Below are positions 46,720 through 55,021 of a stretch of DNA of 64,000 bases, piece after piece (the first letter of the stretch is position 1; each line of letters starts with the position of its first letter). The stretch lies in contig JAJECN010000037.1 in assembly GCA_022821965.1 (NCBI GenBank), positions 1 to 64,000 of the forward strand. The letters run 5' to 3'. The position numbers and the translations under genes were made by a program. The notes beneath the pieces were generated by a model. That model was not told the origin of the DNA. It worked only from the letters and a program-made list of their open reading frames with translations, and did no database searches. This stretch comes from Candidatus Poribacteria bacterium. Its GTDB lineage: Bacteria; Poribacteria; WGA-4E; WGA-3G.

Positions 46720-46749
46720 TTGACAACCTGTTACCAACAACGGTATAAT
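46720..46749 (+). promoter_or_regulatory. Proximal promoter P2 of the Uma2 gene
   Basis: TTGACA (46720-46725), an 18-base spacer and TATAAT (46744-46749), about 58 bases before the start codon. Confidence 0.7.
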
Positions 46750-46807
46750 ACCTATCAAGGTCCTTAATCCTGTTTTTCACGCATCCCACGGCAAAGGAGA
46801 AACACCC

Positions 46808-47575
46808 ATGGATACCGACAAAAACGGGCTCAACATGCCTTACGCACCCACAGACACGGCAGACCTTTACCCCGAAACGGACGGTAAACCTATGGCAGCC
46901 AGCGACTTCCACCTCGAAATCCTCATCTGGCTTTTGCAAACCCTAAAGTCACATTTCTCCCAAATGCCTGATGTCTATGTCTCCGGTGATATTCTCACGT
47001 ATTACACCGAGGGTGACCCACGCGCGGTCGTCGCCCCCGATGTGCTCGTCTCCTTCGGCATCGGTCAAAAGCATCGACATACTTACAAAGTATGGGAAGA
47101 GGGGAAAGTCCCCGACTTTGTCATGGAGTTTTCAAGCAAAACCACCTATCAAAACGATCTAACAGACAAGATGGACCTCTATGCTGCGCTCGGTGTATCA
47201 AATTATCTCCTCTATGATGCCGAGGCACTCTATCTACCCTCGCCCTTGATGGGTTTTCGGTTAGTAGACGGTGCCTATGCCCCGATTCCGCCGAGCGTTG
47301 AGGGCGGTATCCACTCAGATGTTCTCGGTTTAGATTTCCATATACGAGAGAGGCGTTTAGCGGTTTACAATCCAATCGGGCGGCAGTGGCTCCAAACCCC
47401 AGCGGAAGCCGCAGAGGCACGCGCAGAACAAGAAGCCAGCGCACGACAAAAGGAAATTGCACGGGCAAAGACCGCAGAGGCACGCGCAGAACAAGAAGCC
47501 AGCGCACGACAGAAAGCCGAAGAAGAAGTAGAACAACTCAGAGAACAACTCACACGCTTACAAGCACGCTCCTAA
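46808..47575 (+). CDS. Uma2-family endonuclease-like protein with coiled-coil tail
   Basis: A 255-aa protein of the Uma2 (DUF820) family, which has a PD-(D/E)XK fold. VVAPDVLVSFG holds the acidic residue; PDFVMEFSSKTTYQND holds the E-x-x-x-K part. Residues about 190-255 are an Ala/Glu/Arg coiled coil with an exact duplication AEARAEQEASARQK. Uma2 genes are abundant in cyanobacteria and FCB-related bacteria and their role is unclear. AAGGAG precedes the start. Two promoters lie upstream. Confidence 0.85.
   Translation: MDTDKNGLNMPYAPTDTADLYPETDGKPMAASDFHLEILIWLLQTLKSHFSQMPDVYVSGDILTYYTEGDPRAVVAPDVLVSFGIGQKHRHTYKVWEEGKVPDFVMEFSSKTTYQNDLTDKMDLYAALGVSNYLLYDAEALYLPSPLMGFRLVDGAYAPIPPSVEGGIHSDVLGLDFHIRERRLAVYNPIGRQWLQTPAEAAEARAEQEASARQKEIARAKTAEARAEQEASARQKAEEEVEQLREQLTRLQARS
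47409..47511 (+). repeat. Internal 40-bp direct repeat in the Uma2 gene
   Basis: A 40-bp perfect direct repeat occurs at 47409-47448 and 47472-47511, with a period of 63 bp (21 codons). It encodes the repeated AEARAEQEASARQ unit of the coiled coil and is a likely site of recombination-based length change. Confidence 0.7.
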
Positions 47576-47615
47576 ACTGCTAACATCATCCAAAAGACAG
47601 AAGAATCTCTATTTT

Positions 47616-48083
47616 ATGAAAAACTGGAAAGTTGAAGTTTACTATAAACCCGAAGTTCCCGACACGGTCGGACAGGGCATTCTTGAAGACATCGCCGACC
47701 TCGGCATCAGTGGCATCAATTCTGTCCGTACAGCCACGGTTTACTGGATCAAAGGCGCGCTCGATGCACAAACTATCGACCGAATTGGCACTGAACTCCT
47801 CGCCGATCCTATCACACAAGTATACACCCTCGCTGCTCAAAACGATCCTGCAACAGGTTGGACACTTGAAGTACAATTCAAACCCGGTGTCACCGACGCA
47901 GTGGGCGATAGCACTGTCAAAGGCATCAAAGACTTAGGCATCGCAGGTGTCACCGCCGTCCAGACAGGACATAAGTACTGGTTGACAGGTGCCCTGAACG
48001 CCGAAACCCTTGAGACCATCGCGCAGCGTCTCCTCATGAACGATGTCATCCAAACGTTCTCCTATCAAGCACCGCCATCGTAA
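47616..48083 (+). CDS. Stand-alone double PurS-like protein
   Basis: A 155-aa protein made of two homologous halves. Half 1 (about 4-75) has WKVEVYYKPEVPDTVGQGIL and YWIKGALDAQTIDRIGTELL. Half 2 (about 81-150) has WTLEVQFKPGVTDAVGDSTV and YWLTGALNAETLETIAQRLL. Each matches the PurS fold, the small subunit of FGAM synthase that helps ammonia channel to PurL. Tandem PurS-like domains also begin long PurL proteins. No purL or purQ is adjacent. It could serve a PurL encoded elsewhere or be a detached domain. The ribosome-binding site is weak. Confidence 0.75.
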   Translation: MKNWKVEVYYKPEVPDTVGQGILEDIADLGISGINSVRTATVYWIKGALDAQTIDRIGTELLADPITQVYTLAAQNDPATGWTLEVQFKPGVTDAVGDSTVKGIKDLGIAGVTAVQTGHKYWLTGALNAETLETIAQRLLMNDVIQTFSYQAPPS

Positions 48084-48093
48084 CACACGTCCA

Positions 48094-48921
48094 CTAACTT
48101 GCGTACACCCGAATCACTGTGCCTAAATGAAATCGGACGAGTGCAGCGGTTGCCACTTGACGGAGCGCGAAATGGACACCCGTTGACGGACTCACGCGCT
48201 TCGGCTTCCCCAATGTGATGTTACGAAAACCGTGCTTCCGAAGCAATTTCGGCAAGGAATGCGCAGAAAAATAGTAGAGATGATCGCGTGGATGGACATA
48301 GGGCCAATCCGCTTTCTGAAGACGGCTCTGCAGTCCCTCGCCGTTTGGAACCTCAATGACCAAGGTGCCTGCTTTTTTCTCAGTACCTGCAGGCTTCAAA
48401 ATTCGGCGTAACTCACTCAGAAACGGATTTAGTTCAGAGATATGCTCCAACACATGGTAGAGCGTGATTGCGTCAAAATATGCAGACGGAAAATCAGCAT
48501 CAAAGAGGTCGCCACACCGCACGTCCAGTCCATACGCTTCTTGCGCGAAATCACTGCCGCTTTTAGAGGGTTCAACGCCGTGCGATTCCCACCCCTGTTC
48601 ACGCGCGAGATGGAGAAACGTGCCGATACCACACCCGACATCCAGTAGTCGTCCTTTGTCCCGATGCCGCTTCTCTAATTCCGTGAGACGTTCCGTCATC
48701 TGCAACCATTCCATGCTGTCCGTCCGGATGCGTTTCACTTTATCCGGCGGATAGTACGTCTCAGCGTAACCCGCCTCAAGGGTCTGACGGTTCACTCGCG
48801 GATTGACATAGCGCAATCGACACCGCTTGCAGGCGACCACCGACAGGGAATCCTTATTAAAGAGCAGTTCCGTCTCATCGCTTTCACAAATGGGGCAGTC
48901 AATATGTTCCAACGTACTCAC
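48094..48921 (-). CDS. SAM-dependent methyltransferase with N-terminal zinc ribbon
   Basis: About 275 aa. An N-terminal CPIC...CKRC zinc ribbon (CPICESDETELL, VVACKRCRLRYVNPR) precedes a class I methylase domain (LLDVGCGIGTFLHLA; ITLYHVLEHISELNPFLSEL). Similar proteins occur in sugar or natural-product methylation clusters. The substrate is unknown. I start at GTG 48921 (GGAACGGTAAAG upstream); TTG 48945 is the alternative. It follows the SMP-30 gene on the same strand at once and may be cotranscribed. Confidence 0.82.
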   Translation of the reverse strand: MSTLEHIDCPICESDETELLFNKDSLSVVACKRCRLRYVNPRVNRQTLEAGYAETYYPPDKVKRIRTDSMEWLQMTERLTELEKRHRDKGRLLDVGCGIGTFLHLAREQGWESHGVEPSKSGSDFAQEAYGLDVRCGDLFDADFPSAYFDAITLYHVLEHISELNPFLSELRRILKPAGTEKKAGTLVIEVPNGEGLQSRLQKADWPYVHPRDHLYYFSAHSLPKLLRKHGFRNITLGKPKRVSPSTGVHFALRQVATAALVRFHLGTVIRVYAS

Positions 48922-48946
48922 GAACTTTACCGTTCCGTGTCGCAAA

Positions 48947-49921
48947 CTAAAAGAGCGGCACGCCTTGCGCTTCTACATAAACCGAATAGAGCGATTGACT
49001 TCCCATCATAAATAACCTGTTCCGTTTCACACCACCGAAACAGAGATTTGCACAAATTTCTGGGAGATGTATTTGTCCGATACGTGTTCCATCCGGAGCA
49101 AAGACATGCACGCCATCGTAGCCGTCGCCAACCCAACCCGCACTTGCCCACAGATTTCCATCAACATCACACCGAATACCGTCAGCAATACCCGGAGACA
49201 TATCGCAGAAGACCTCTTGCTCGCCCAGTCGCTCACCATCTATCACATTATAGACGAAGAGATGCCGCGGCGTTCCTTCTTTATGTGTAACACCCGTATC
49301 AACGACATAAAGTCTATCATAATCGGGTGAAAAGCAGATGCCGTTCGGTTTTTCGAGTTCATCTATCACGACAGTTGCGTCTCCAGTATCTGGGTTGAGA
49401 CGATAAACACAGGTCGGCAGTTCAAATTCGGCGATATGCCCTTCGTAGTTGAGCATGATACCGTATCCAGGATCGGTAAACCAGATATGCCCATCAGGAT
49501 GGACCGCCACATCGTTCGGTGCGTTGAGCGGTTTCCCATCGAAGCTATCCATCAGCACGGTAATCGTTCCATCATACTCGGTTCGTGTGACGCGTCGTGC
49601 CCCGTGCTCACAACTAATGAGTCTCCCCTGCCGATCGCGGGTGTGTCCGTTGCTATAGTTAGAAGGCTTACGATAGACACTTACCGCACCGTTAGACTCC
49701 TCCCATTTCAGAATCCGATTGTTCGGAATATCGCTCCACAGCAGATAACCGCCATCACCGAACCAGACAGGTCCCTCTGCCCAGCGTGACCCCGTCCACA
49801 ACCTTTCAACAACGGAGTTCCCAATTTTATATTTTCCAAAACGAGGATCCAGTACCTCAATCGCCGGATCCGGATAACGGACAACCGTTCCATCCCACTT
49901 TCTTTCTGGTGGTGTATTCAT
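48947..49921 (-). CDS. SMP-30/gluconolactonase/LRE-like beta-propeller protein
   Basis: About 324 aa, a six-bladed propeller of the SMP-30/gluconolactonase family. The metal-site glutamate is in RWAEGPVWF, with Asn in LNAPNDVAVHPDG and Asp in LYVVDTGVTH. Members hydrolyse sugar lactones using Ca or Zn. The start at ATG 49921 has GGAGG seven bases upstream. The following methyltransferase begins right after its stop. The exact lactone is not predictable. Confidence 0.9.
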   Translation of the reverse strand: MNTPPERKWDGTVVRYPDPAIEVLDPRFGKYKIGNSVVERLWTGSRWAEGPVWFGDGGYLLWSDIPNNRILKWEESNGAVSVYRKPSNYSNGHTRDRQGRLISCEHGARRVTRTEYDGTITVLMDSFDGKPLNAPNDVAVHPDGHIWFTDPGYGIMLNYEGHIAEFELPTCVYRLNPDTGDATVVIDELEKPNGICFSPDYDRLYVVDTGVTHKEGTPRHLFVYNVIDGERLGEQEVFCDMSPGIADGIRCDVDGNLWASAGWVGDGYDGVHVFAPDGTRIGQIHLPEICANLCFGGVKRNRLFMMGSQSLYSVYVEAQGVPLF

Positions 49922-50036
49922 CCAAATTTCCTCCAAGTTGTGCTAAACAGCAGAACGCTTTCAATTTCCGTAATAGTATACCACATATTGAGAAGTTATA
50001 TACAGAAAATCTCATCTGACTTCTCTCATAGAAAGG

Positions 50037-50065
50037 TTGACAATTTGCTAAAAATCCTTTATACT
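50037..50065 (+). promoter_or_regulatory. Promoter of the first toxin-antitoxin pair
   Basis: TTGACA (50037-50042), a 17-base spacer and TATACT (50060-50065), about 50 bases before the antitoxin start. Confidence 0.65.
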
Positions 50066-50114
50066 TATTATACTGATTCGTGTCGCTAAATACTTTTTGT
50101 ATGGAGGTACCTCA

Positions 50115-50333
50115 ATGACAACACGACTTGAACAAGCTTTTACAGAAGCCTCAAAACTCCCACCGAAGGAACAAGAGGCACTGGCAGACTGGGTGCTCGC
50201 TGAACTCCGCTCTGAAAAACGATGGGATAGATTGTTCGCTGGTTCTCAAGAGACATTATCCAAACTGGCTTCGGAAGCACTTGCTGAACATCGTAGAGGT
50301 CAAACGCAGGAATTAGACCCAGACCAACTATGA
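50115..50333 (+). CDS. Antitoxin of a RelE/ParE-type module
   Basis: A 72-aa helical protein opening MTTRLEQAFTEASKLPPKEQ and containing LADWVLAELRSEKRWD. It is a Phd/RelB-like small antitoxin often paired with RelE/ParE toxins. Its stop overlaps the toxin start as ATGA. The ribosome-binding site GGAGGT is close to its ATG. It probably represses its own promoter, as is usual. Confidence 0.8.
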   Translation: MTTRLEQAFTEASKLPPKEQEALADWVLAELRSEKRWDRLFAGSQETLSKLASEALAEHRRGQTQELDPDQL

Positions 50334-50599
50334 ATTCAAAAACGACAAAACGCTTCCGTCAGATGCTCTCGAAATTACCGAGGGACATTCGACAGCAAGC
50401 AAGAGGAGCCTACAAACTCTTTAGCGAGAATCCACGCTATCCAAGTTTACGGTTCAAAAAAATACACAGCACTGAGGCAATTTACGCTGCGCGTATCAAC
50501 ATCAACTATCGAGTGGTTGGAGTTGTTGATAATGGAGAAATTATTTGGTTCTGGATCGGTCCGCATACAGAGTATGAGAAATTGCTTGATGAACTTTGA
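50330..50599 (+). CDS. RelE/ParE-family toxin
   Basis: An 89-aa protein with the compact RelE/ParE fold. The central stretch is YPSLRFKKIHSTEAIYAARI and the end is GEIIWFWIGPHTEYEKLL. Such toxins cut mRNA on the ribosome or poison gyrase; which applies is not readable. It is coupled to the antitoxin by ATGA and lies 180 bp before the helicase leader, at the left border of the defence-type island. Confidence 0.85.
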   Translation: MNSKTTKRFRQMLSKLPRDIRQQARGAYKLFSENPRYPSLRFKKIHSTEAIYAARININYRVVGVVDNGEIIWFWIGPHTEYEKLLDEL

Positions 50600-50718
50600 A
50601 ATTGAGAACGGACTTAATCATTTGGTTTATGAAATGATACAGCATTCTGACAACCGAATTCTGATTGCTGACGGTTAATTTCTGAAAATTGAGGATTCTG
50701 CACACCATCCTGTCCTCT

Positions 50719-50747
50719 TTTACATCTTCTCTGAGTTACGCTATAAT
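50719..50747 (+). promoter_or_regulatory. Promoter of the leader ORF and PLD-helicase gene
   Basis: TTTACA (50719-50724), a 17-base spacer and TATAAT (50742-50747), about 32 bases before the leader ORF start. Confidence 0.65.
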
Positions 50748-50778
50748 AAAAATTATCAGGACATTACCGGAGGAAATT

Positions 50779-50847
50779 ATGGCAACCCCCGCAGCACAAA
50801 CACACCAATCAAGTTACACTACAAATACAGGTCTCTATGTCAAATAA
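50779..50847 (+). CDS. 22-codon leader ORF overlapping the helicase start
   Basis: An ATG at 50779 with a strong CGGAGGAAATT ribosome-binding site opens a 22-residue frame beginning MATPAAQTHQ and ending GLYVK. Its stop lies 11 bp inside the helicase gene, whose own ATG (50837) has no good ribosome-binding site. The helicase is thus probably translated by coupling to this leader. I infer a regulatory role and not a functional peptide. Thr, Ser, Gln and Ala are frequent, without an attenuator-like run of one amino acid. Confidence 0.6.
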   Translation: MATPAAQTHQSSYTTNTGLYVK

Positions 50848-53800
50848 GAACGCAGCCCTAAAATCCGGCATCCGAGACAACCTCCGTCGAGGAACAGTTT
50901 ACGAATTCTTAGCGCAAGAAATCAAAAACGGCTCCGCCCTCTCCATTGTATCCGCCTATTTCACCATCTACGCCTTTGAAGCACTCCAAAAACCGCTGAA
51001 CGAAATAGAAAACCTCCGCTTCCTGTTCGGCGACCCAGACTTTATCAGAAACCTCGACCCGAATAACACCGAAAAAAAAGCATTTGAAATCACCGATACA
51101 GGCTTGGAACTCAGTAAGCAGCTCCAACAGAAACCGATCGCGAAAGCCTGTGCCGAATGGATAAAAGAGAAAGTAGAAATCCGTTCAACACGAGAATCAA
51201 ACCTCCTCCACGGAAAAATGTATCATATCACCAACAACGGTGTTGAAAAGGCGATTATGGGCAGCTCGAATTTCACCATGCACGGATTAGGGTTGCGTAC
51301 AGGAAGCAGCAACATTGAACTCAATCTGGAGGTGGATAGCGACCGAGACCGCCAAGACCTGAAAGCGTGGTTTGACGAAATCTGGGAGGACGATAAACTC
51401 GTTGAAGATGTCAAGGAAAAAGTGATTGCCACATTGGAACAGATAGGGAAAGATCACGCACCGGAACTCATCTATTACAAAACGCTCTATGAACTCTTCC
51501 GCGAGGAAATCGAAACCCGAAAAACGAACGACCAAACCCTTGAAGATACACACCTATACGATACCAAAATCTGGGAAACGCTGTACGAATTTCAGAAAGA
51601 AGGCGTAAAAAGCGTGATTGCCCGTTTATTGCGTCACAACGGCTGCATCTTGGCAGACAGTGTCGGATTGGGAAAAACCTACACGGCACTCGCGGTTATC
51701 AAATTCTTTGAATTGCGAAATGAACGCGTGCTGGTGCTATGTCCCAAGAAACTGCATGACAACTGGGCATTGTATCCGGCATACAACTCACAAGACACCA
51801 ATCCGTTCCTTGATGACAAGTTCGGTTACACACTGCTATCACATACCGACCTCTCCCGCTACACCGGTATGTCCGGCAGCGTTGATTTGGAAAATTTCAA
51901 CTGGCGCAATTTCGACATGATCGTGATTGACGAATCGCACAACTTCCGCAACGACACCAAACCCACCCGTGATGCTGATGGCAACTTTATCCGACACAGT
52001 CGTTATACACGACTCTTGGAAGAAGTTATCAAGGAAGGTACGAAAACAAAGGGACTGATGCTATCGGCGACACCTGTGAACACGTCACTCATTGACCTTC
52101 GCAATCAAATCTATCTGATGACCGAAAAGCGAGAGGATGTCTTCAGGGATAGTCTGGGCATCGGTAATATCGGTTCACTGCTGCGACAGGCGCAAAAGGA
52201 GTTCAAGCAATGGGAAGAGGACAGCGGCGAGAACGCTAAAAAAGACAAAGCGAAACTCCTGGAGGCACTCGGTGCCGATTTCTTTCAACTGCTCGGTGGT
52301 GTCTCTATTGCCCGATCCCGACGGCATATCAAGACCTTCTACGCCGAAGAAATGACACGCATCGGTGAGTTCCCGACACCACAGCAGCCAGAAAACTGCC
52401 ATCCACCAACGGATTTGACAGGCGCACTCTCCTATAAGGCATTGGCAGACCAGATCGGCGGATTTGAGCTCTCCATCTATAGACCCTCCAGTTACGTTAT
52501 CAGTGAAGCAACGAAACAGCGGCTGGCAAACGAAAAACAGAAATTCCGTTTCAATCAAGAAGACCGTGAGCGATTCCTTATCGGTATGATGCAGACCAAC
52601 TTCCTCAAACGTTTGGAGAGTTCCGCGCATTCCCTTTCGGAAACACTTGAACGCACCGTCAACAAAATTGACGAGATGTTGGAGAAAATCGACCGGTATG
52701 AACAAAACCCGCGTATACAGGACCTACAAGCCGATGTTCTGCCCGATGACGATGAAGACGATGAGGAGTTTTTGGTGAACCGCGCGCGTAATCCGTATCA
52801 CCTCCGCGAATTGGATTGCCCCCGTTGGAAAGAAGACCTCATCAAGGACAGACAGACCTTAACCGCCGCATGGGATAAAGTCAAAGCCATCACACCAGAA
52901 CGAGATGGTAAACTCAAAGCGATTAAAGCACATATTCGGGAGAAAGTCCAAAATCCGACCACTGACAAAGACGGAAACGCTAATCGCAAGTTGTTGGTTT
53001 TCACGACCTTCAAAGATACGGCAGTTTACCTTTACGAAAACCTGTCCGATCTCGCGGCGGAATTGAATCTGAACATGGCGATGGTTTCGGGGAGCGGTAC
53101 ACAAACCACTTATGGACAAAATAACTTCAACGCCATTTTGACCAATTTTGCTCCACGTGCGAGGGGACGCAGCGACGGCACAAATGAAGACATCGACCTC
53201 CTCATCGCTACGGACTGTATTTCAGAAGGGCAAAACCTTCAGGATTGCGGGACAGTGCTGAACTACGACATCCACTGGAACCCTGTACGTATCATCCAAC
53301 GCTTTGGACGTATCGACCGTATCGGTAGCCGCAATACGAAGGTGAAGATGATTAACTACTGGCCCACCGAAGATATGGAGGTTTATCTCCGTCTACAAAG
53401 CCGTGTAGAATCTCGGATGGCACTTGCTGACACAGCCGCAAGCGGTGATGACGATCCCCTGAATGAATTTACATACGAACAGGCACAGATGGAACTCAAT
53501 TTCCGTGATGAACAATTGAAGCAGCTCCGCGAAAACGTCCCTGATCTCGATGACTTTTCCGATGGCGTTGTCATGAGCGATTTCACACTCGACTACTTCT
53601 TCGCCCAACTGCTAAAGTATCTCGAAAGGAACAAGGCGGAGTTAGAAAGCACACCAAAGGGAGCGTCCGCCGTAACTACCAACGAAAACAATCCAACAGA
53701 AACCGGTGTCATCTTCTTTCTCCAGCAGCTTAACACCACCACGGACAAAGAGAAAAAAACACCGAGTCCGGTCTATCCGCATTACACCGTCTACATCCGC

Positions 53801-54130
53801 AAAAATGGCGACATCCGTTATGGATGTGCAAACACCAAACAGGTGTTAGATCTATTTGAAGCCTCTGCTGTTGGAAAAAGCGAGGCATTGTCAGAATTGT
53901 GTCTCCAATTCGACCAAGAAACCCAACACGGCAAGAACATGGGAGACTATAACAAACTGCTGAACACTGTCATCGCGCACATCACACGGTCGCATCAAAA
54001 GACGCAATCCAAAAGTATCGGGAGAAGCGGCACCCGAGGCTTCAGACTACCAGTCGCATCCGAAACCCCCAAAGACTCCAGCGATTTTGAACTGGTAACG
54101 TGGCTACTCATCACAAAACGACAATCTTGA
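50837..54130 (+). CDS. PLD-nuclease / SNF2-type helicase (restriction-defence)
   Basis: A 1097-aa fusion. The N-terminal phospholipase-D-like nuclease domain has one HxK site, HGKMY (125-129), followed by GSSNFT (142-147). The helicase core follows: Walker A DSVGLGKT (274-281), DESH (365-368), SATP (410-413), a second RecA lobe from about 715 with ATDCISEGQNLQDC and the arginine-finger motif QRFGRIDRIGS (about 820-830). The remaining 270 residues are not recognised. SNF2-type helicases with nuclease domains occur in restriction systems such as DISARM and related clusters. It is translated from the leader ORF. I expect it to work with the Eco57I-like methylase downstream. Confidence 0.9.
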   Translation: MSNKNAALKSGIRDNLRRGTVYEFLAQEIKNGSALSIVSAYFTIYAFEALQKPLNEIENLRFLFGDPDFIRNLDPNNTEKKAFEITDTGLELSKQLQQKPIAKACAEWIKEKVEIRSTRESNLLHGKMYHITNNGVEKAIMGSSNFTMHGLGLRTGSSNIELNLEVDSDRDRQDLKAWFDEIWEDDKLVEDVKEKVIATLEQIGKDHAPELIYYKTLYELFREEIETRKTNDQTLEDTHLYDTKIWETLYEFQKEGVKSVIARLLRHNGCILADSVGLGKTYTALAVIKFFELRNERVLVLCPKKLHDNWALYPAYNSQDTNPFLDDKFGYTLLSHTDLSRYTGMSGSVDLENFNWRNFDMIVIDESHNFRNDTKPTRDADGNFIRHSRYTRLLEEVIKEGTKTKGLMLSATPVNTSLIDLRNQIYLMTEKREDVFRDSLGIGNIGSLLRQAQKEFKQWEEDSGENAKKDKAKLLEALGADFFQLLGGVSIARSRRHIKTFYAEEMTRIGEFPTPQQPENCHPPTDLTGALSYKALADQIGGFELSIYRPSSYVISEATKQRLANEKQKFRFNQEDRERFLIGMMQTNFLKRLESSAHSLSETLERTVNKIDEMLEKIDRYEQNPRIQDLQADVLPDDDEDDEEFLVNRARNPYHLRELDCPRWKEDLIKDRQTLTAAWDKVKAITPERDGKLKAIKAHIREKVQNPTTDKDGNANRKLLVFTTFKDTAVYLYENLSDLAAELNLNMAMVSGSGTQTTYGQNNFNAILTNFAPRARGRSDGTNEDIDLLIATDCISEGQNLQDCGTVLNYDIHWNPVRIIQRFGRIDRIGSRNTKVKMINYWPTEDMEVYLRLQSRVESRMALADTAASGDDDPLNEFTYEQAQMELNFRDEQLKQLRENVPDLDDFSDGVVMSDFTLDYFFAQLLKYLERNKAELESTPKGASAVTTNENNPTETGVIFFLQQLNTTTDKEKKTPSPVYPHYTVYIRKNGDIRYGCANTKQVLDLFEASAVGKSEALSELCLQFDQETQHGKNMGDYNKLLNTVIAHITRSHQKTQSKSIGRSGTRGFRLPVASETPKDSSDFELVTWLLITKRQS

Positions 54131-54156
54131 CTTTTTATAATAGTACATGATATTAT
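54127..54156 (+). promoter_or_regulatory. Possible promoter after the helicase gene
   Basis: TTGACT (54127-54132), an 18-base spacer and TATTAT (54151-54156). The -35 box overlaps the helicase stop codon. It could start the second toxin-antitoxin pair. Confidence 0.45.
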
Positions 54157-54196
54157 ATTGTAAACATTGTAAACATTAGCGCGCTCCACCGCCGCT

Positions 54197-54217
54197 GGCG
54201 AGGTTTGTAACCTCGCC
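54197..54217. terminator. Palindrome hairpin between helicase and toxin-antitoxin pair
   Basis: GGCGAGGTT-TGT-AACCTCGCC, a perfect 9-bp stem, followed by CTCTTTACGG. It is another copy of the dispersed hairpin family. It may end helicase transcription or serve as an insertion mark. Confidence 0.5.
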
Positions 54218-54305
54218 TCTTTACGGAGTCTAAGTAATTGTAAAATCTACCATATTTCGATTTTGCGTAGCCACTTATCGATTATGGGTAGACGAAAGAT
54301 CATCA

Positions 54306-54647
54306 ATGCGTAATGCACATCCGCGGACAATAGATTTTTACCAGATTCCAAACGGTCACGAACCTTTTACAAGATGGTTCCTTTCAATTCGGGACACAAA
54401 CATACAACGACGGATTCAAGCACGTTTAACATCTGTTAGAACTGGCAATCTTGGCGACCATAGATCTGTAGGTGGTGGGGTTTGGGAACTACGACTTGAC
54501 TTTGGACCAGGCTATCGTATCTATTATGGTGAAGTAGATAACACAATTGTTCTGCTCCTCTGTGGGGGCGATAAGTCCTCGCAGAAACGGGATATTGAAC
54601 GCGCAAAAAATTATTGGAAAGAATACAAAGAGAGGCATAAACAATGA
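54306..54647 (+). CDS. RelE-type addiction-module killer protein (TIGR02683-like)
   Basis: A 113-aa toxin. The family features are FTRWFLSIRDTNIQRRIQAR, the strand VWELRLDFGPGYRIYYGE and VLLLCGGDKSSQKRDIERAK. Such proteins are RelE/HigB-like and pair with a small HTH antidote, here the next gene, overlapping it as ATGA. It likely cleaves mRNA. The ribosome-binding site is weak. The pair lies between the helicase and the methylase. Confidence 0.9.
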   Translation: MRNAHPRTIDFYQIPNGHEPFTRWFLSIRDTNIQRRIQARLTSVRTGNLGDHRSVGGGVWELRLDFGPGYRIYYGEVDNTIVLLLCGGDKSSQKRDIERAKNYWKEYKERHKQ

Positions 54648-55021
54648 AAATTTATGGAACATGGGACACATTCCTTATAGAACAACTTAAAGAACAGGGA
54701 GATGTAAGCGGTTTTCTCGCTGCAATTATAGAAGAATATCAGATCCATGGAAATCTCGCGACAGTTCAGTTGGCTCTTCAGTATGTCGTTGAAGCACAAG
54801 GCGGAATTTCTGAACTCGCCAAGAAAATAGACATTGAACCACACCTCCTATCGGAAGTGTTAGATAGCACAAAAACACCAAAGGTTGACATACTGAGGAC
54901 CGTTCTTAACGCGCTTGGATGTCAACTATCTGCACCATTGTCAACTACAAATCTACATCTTGAAGATACTACTACTGAAGATTCTTCAGTTGCCTCACCA
55001 GAGTTAGCAACCTCCAATTAA
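54644..55021 (+). CDS. HTH addiction-module antidote (TIGR02684-like)
   Basis: A 125-aa protein. The HTH part is in VVEAQGGISELAKKIDIEPH and LLSEVLDSTKTPKVDILRTV. The last 30 residues are a Ser/Thr/Glu-rich tail, longer than in typical members. The stop codon lies in sequence shared with the MITE-like element (55018-55118), so the 3' end may have been altered by the insertion. It probably binds the toxin and represses the pair. Confidence 0.85.
   Translation: MKIYGTWDTFLIEQLKEQGDVSGFLAAIIEEYQIHGNLATVQLALQYVVEAQGGISELAKKIDIEPHLLSEVLDSTKTPKVDILRTVLNALGCQLSAPLSTTNLHLEDTTTEDSSVASPELATSN

Larger units (their letters stand above)
46479..46807. other. Intergenic region with two tandem promoters
   Basis: The gap between the PIG-L gene (leftward) and the Uma2 gene (rightward) holds two sigma70-type promoters pointing right (46622-46650, 46720-46749). 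A short frame between them encodes no recognisable protein. Confidence 0.5.

Noticed and set aside
54197-54217. Attachment site or integron-like palindrome next to the toxin-antitoxin pair
   Set aside because: The same hairpin type occurs at unrelated gene ends (13331, 15142, 19857), so it is a dispersed repeat, not an attachment site.
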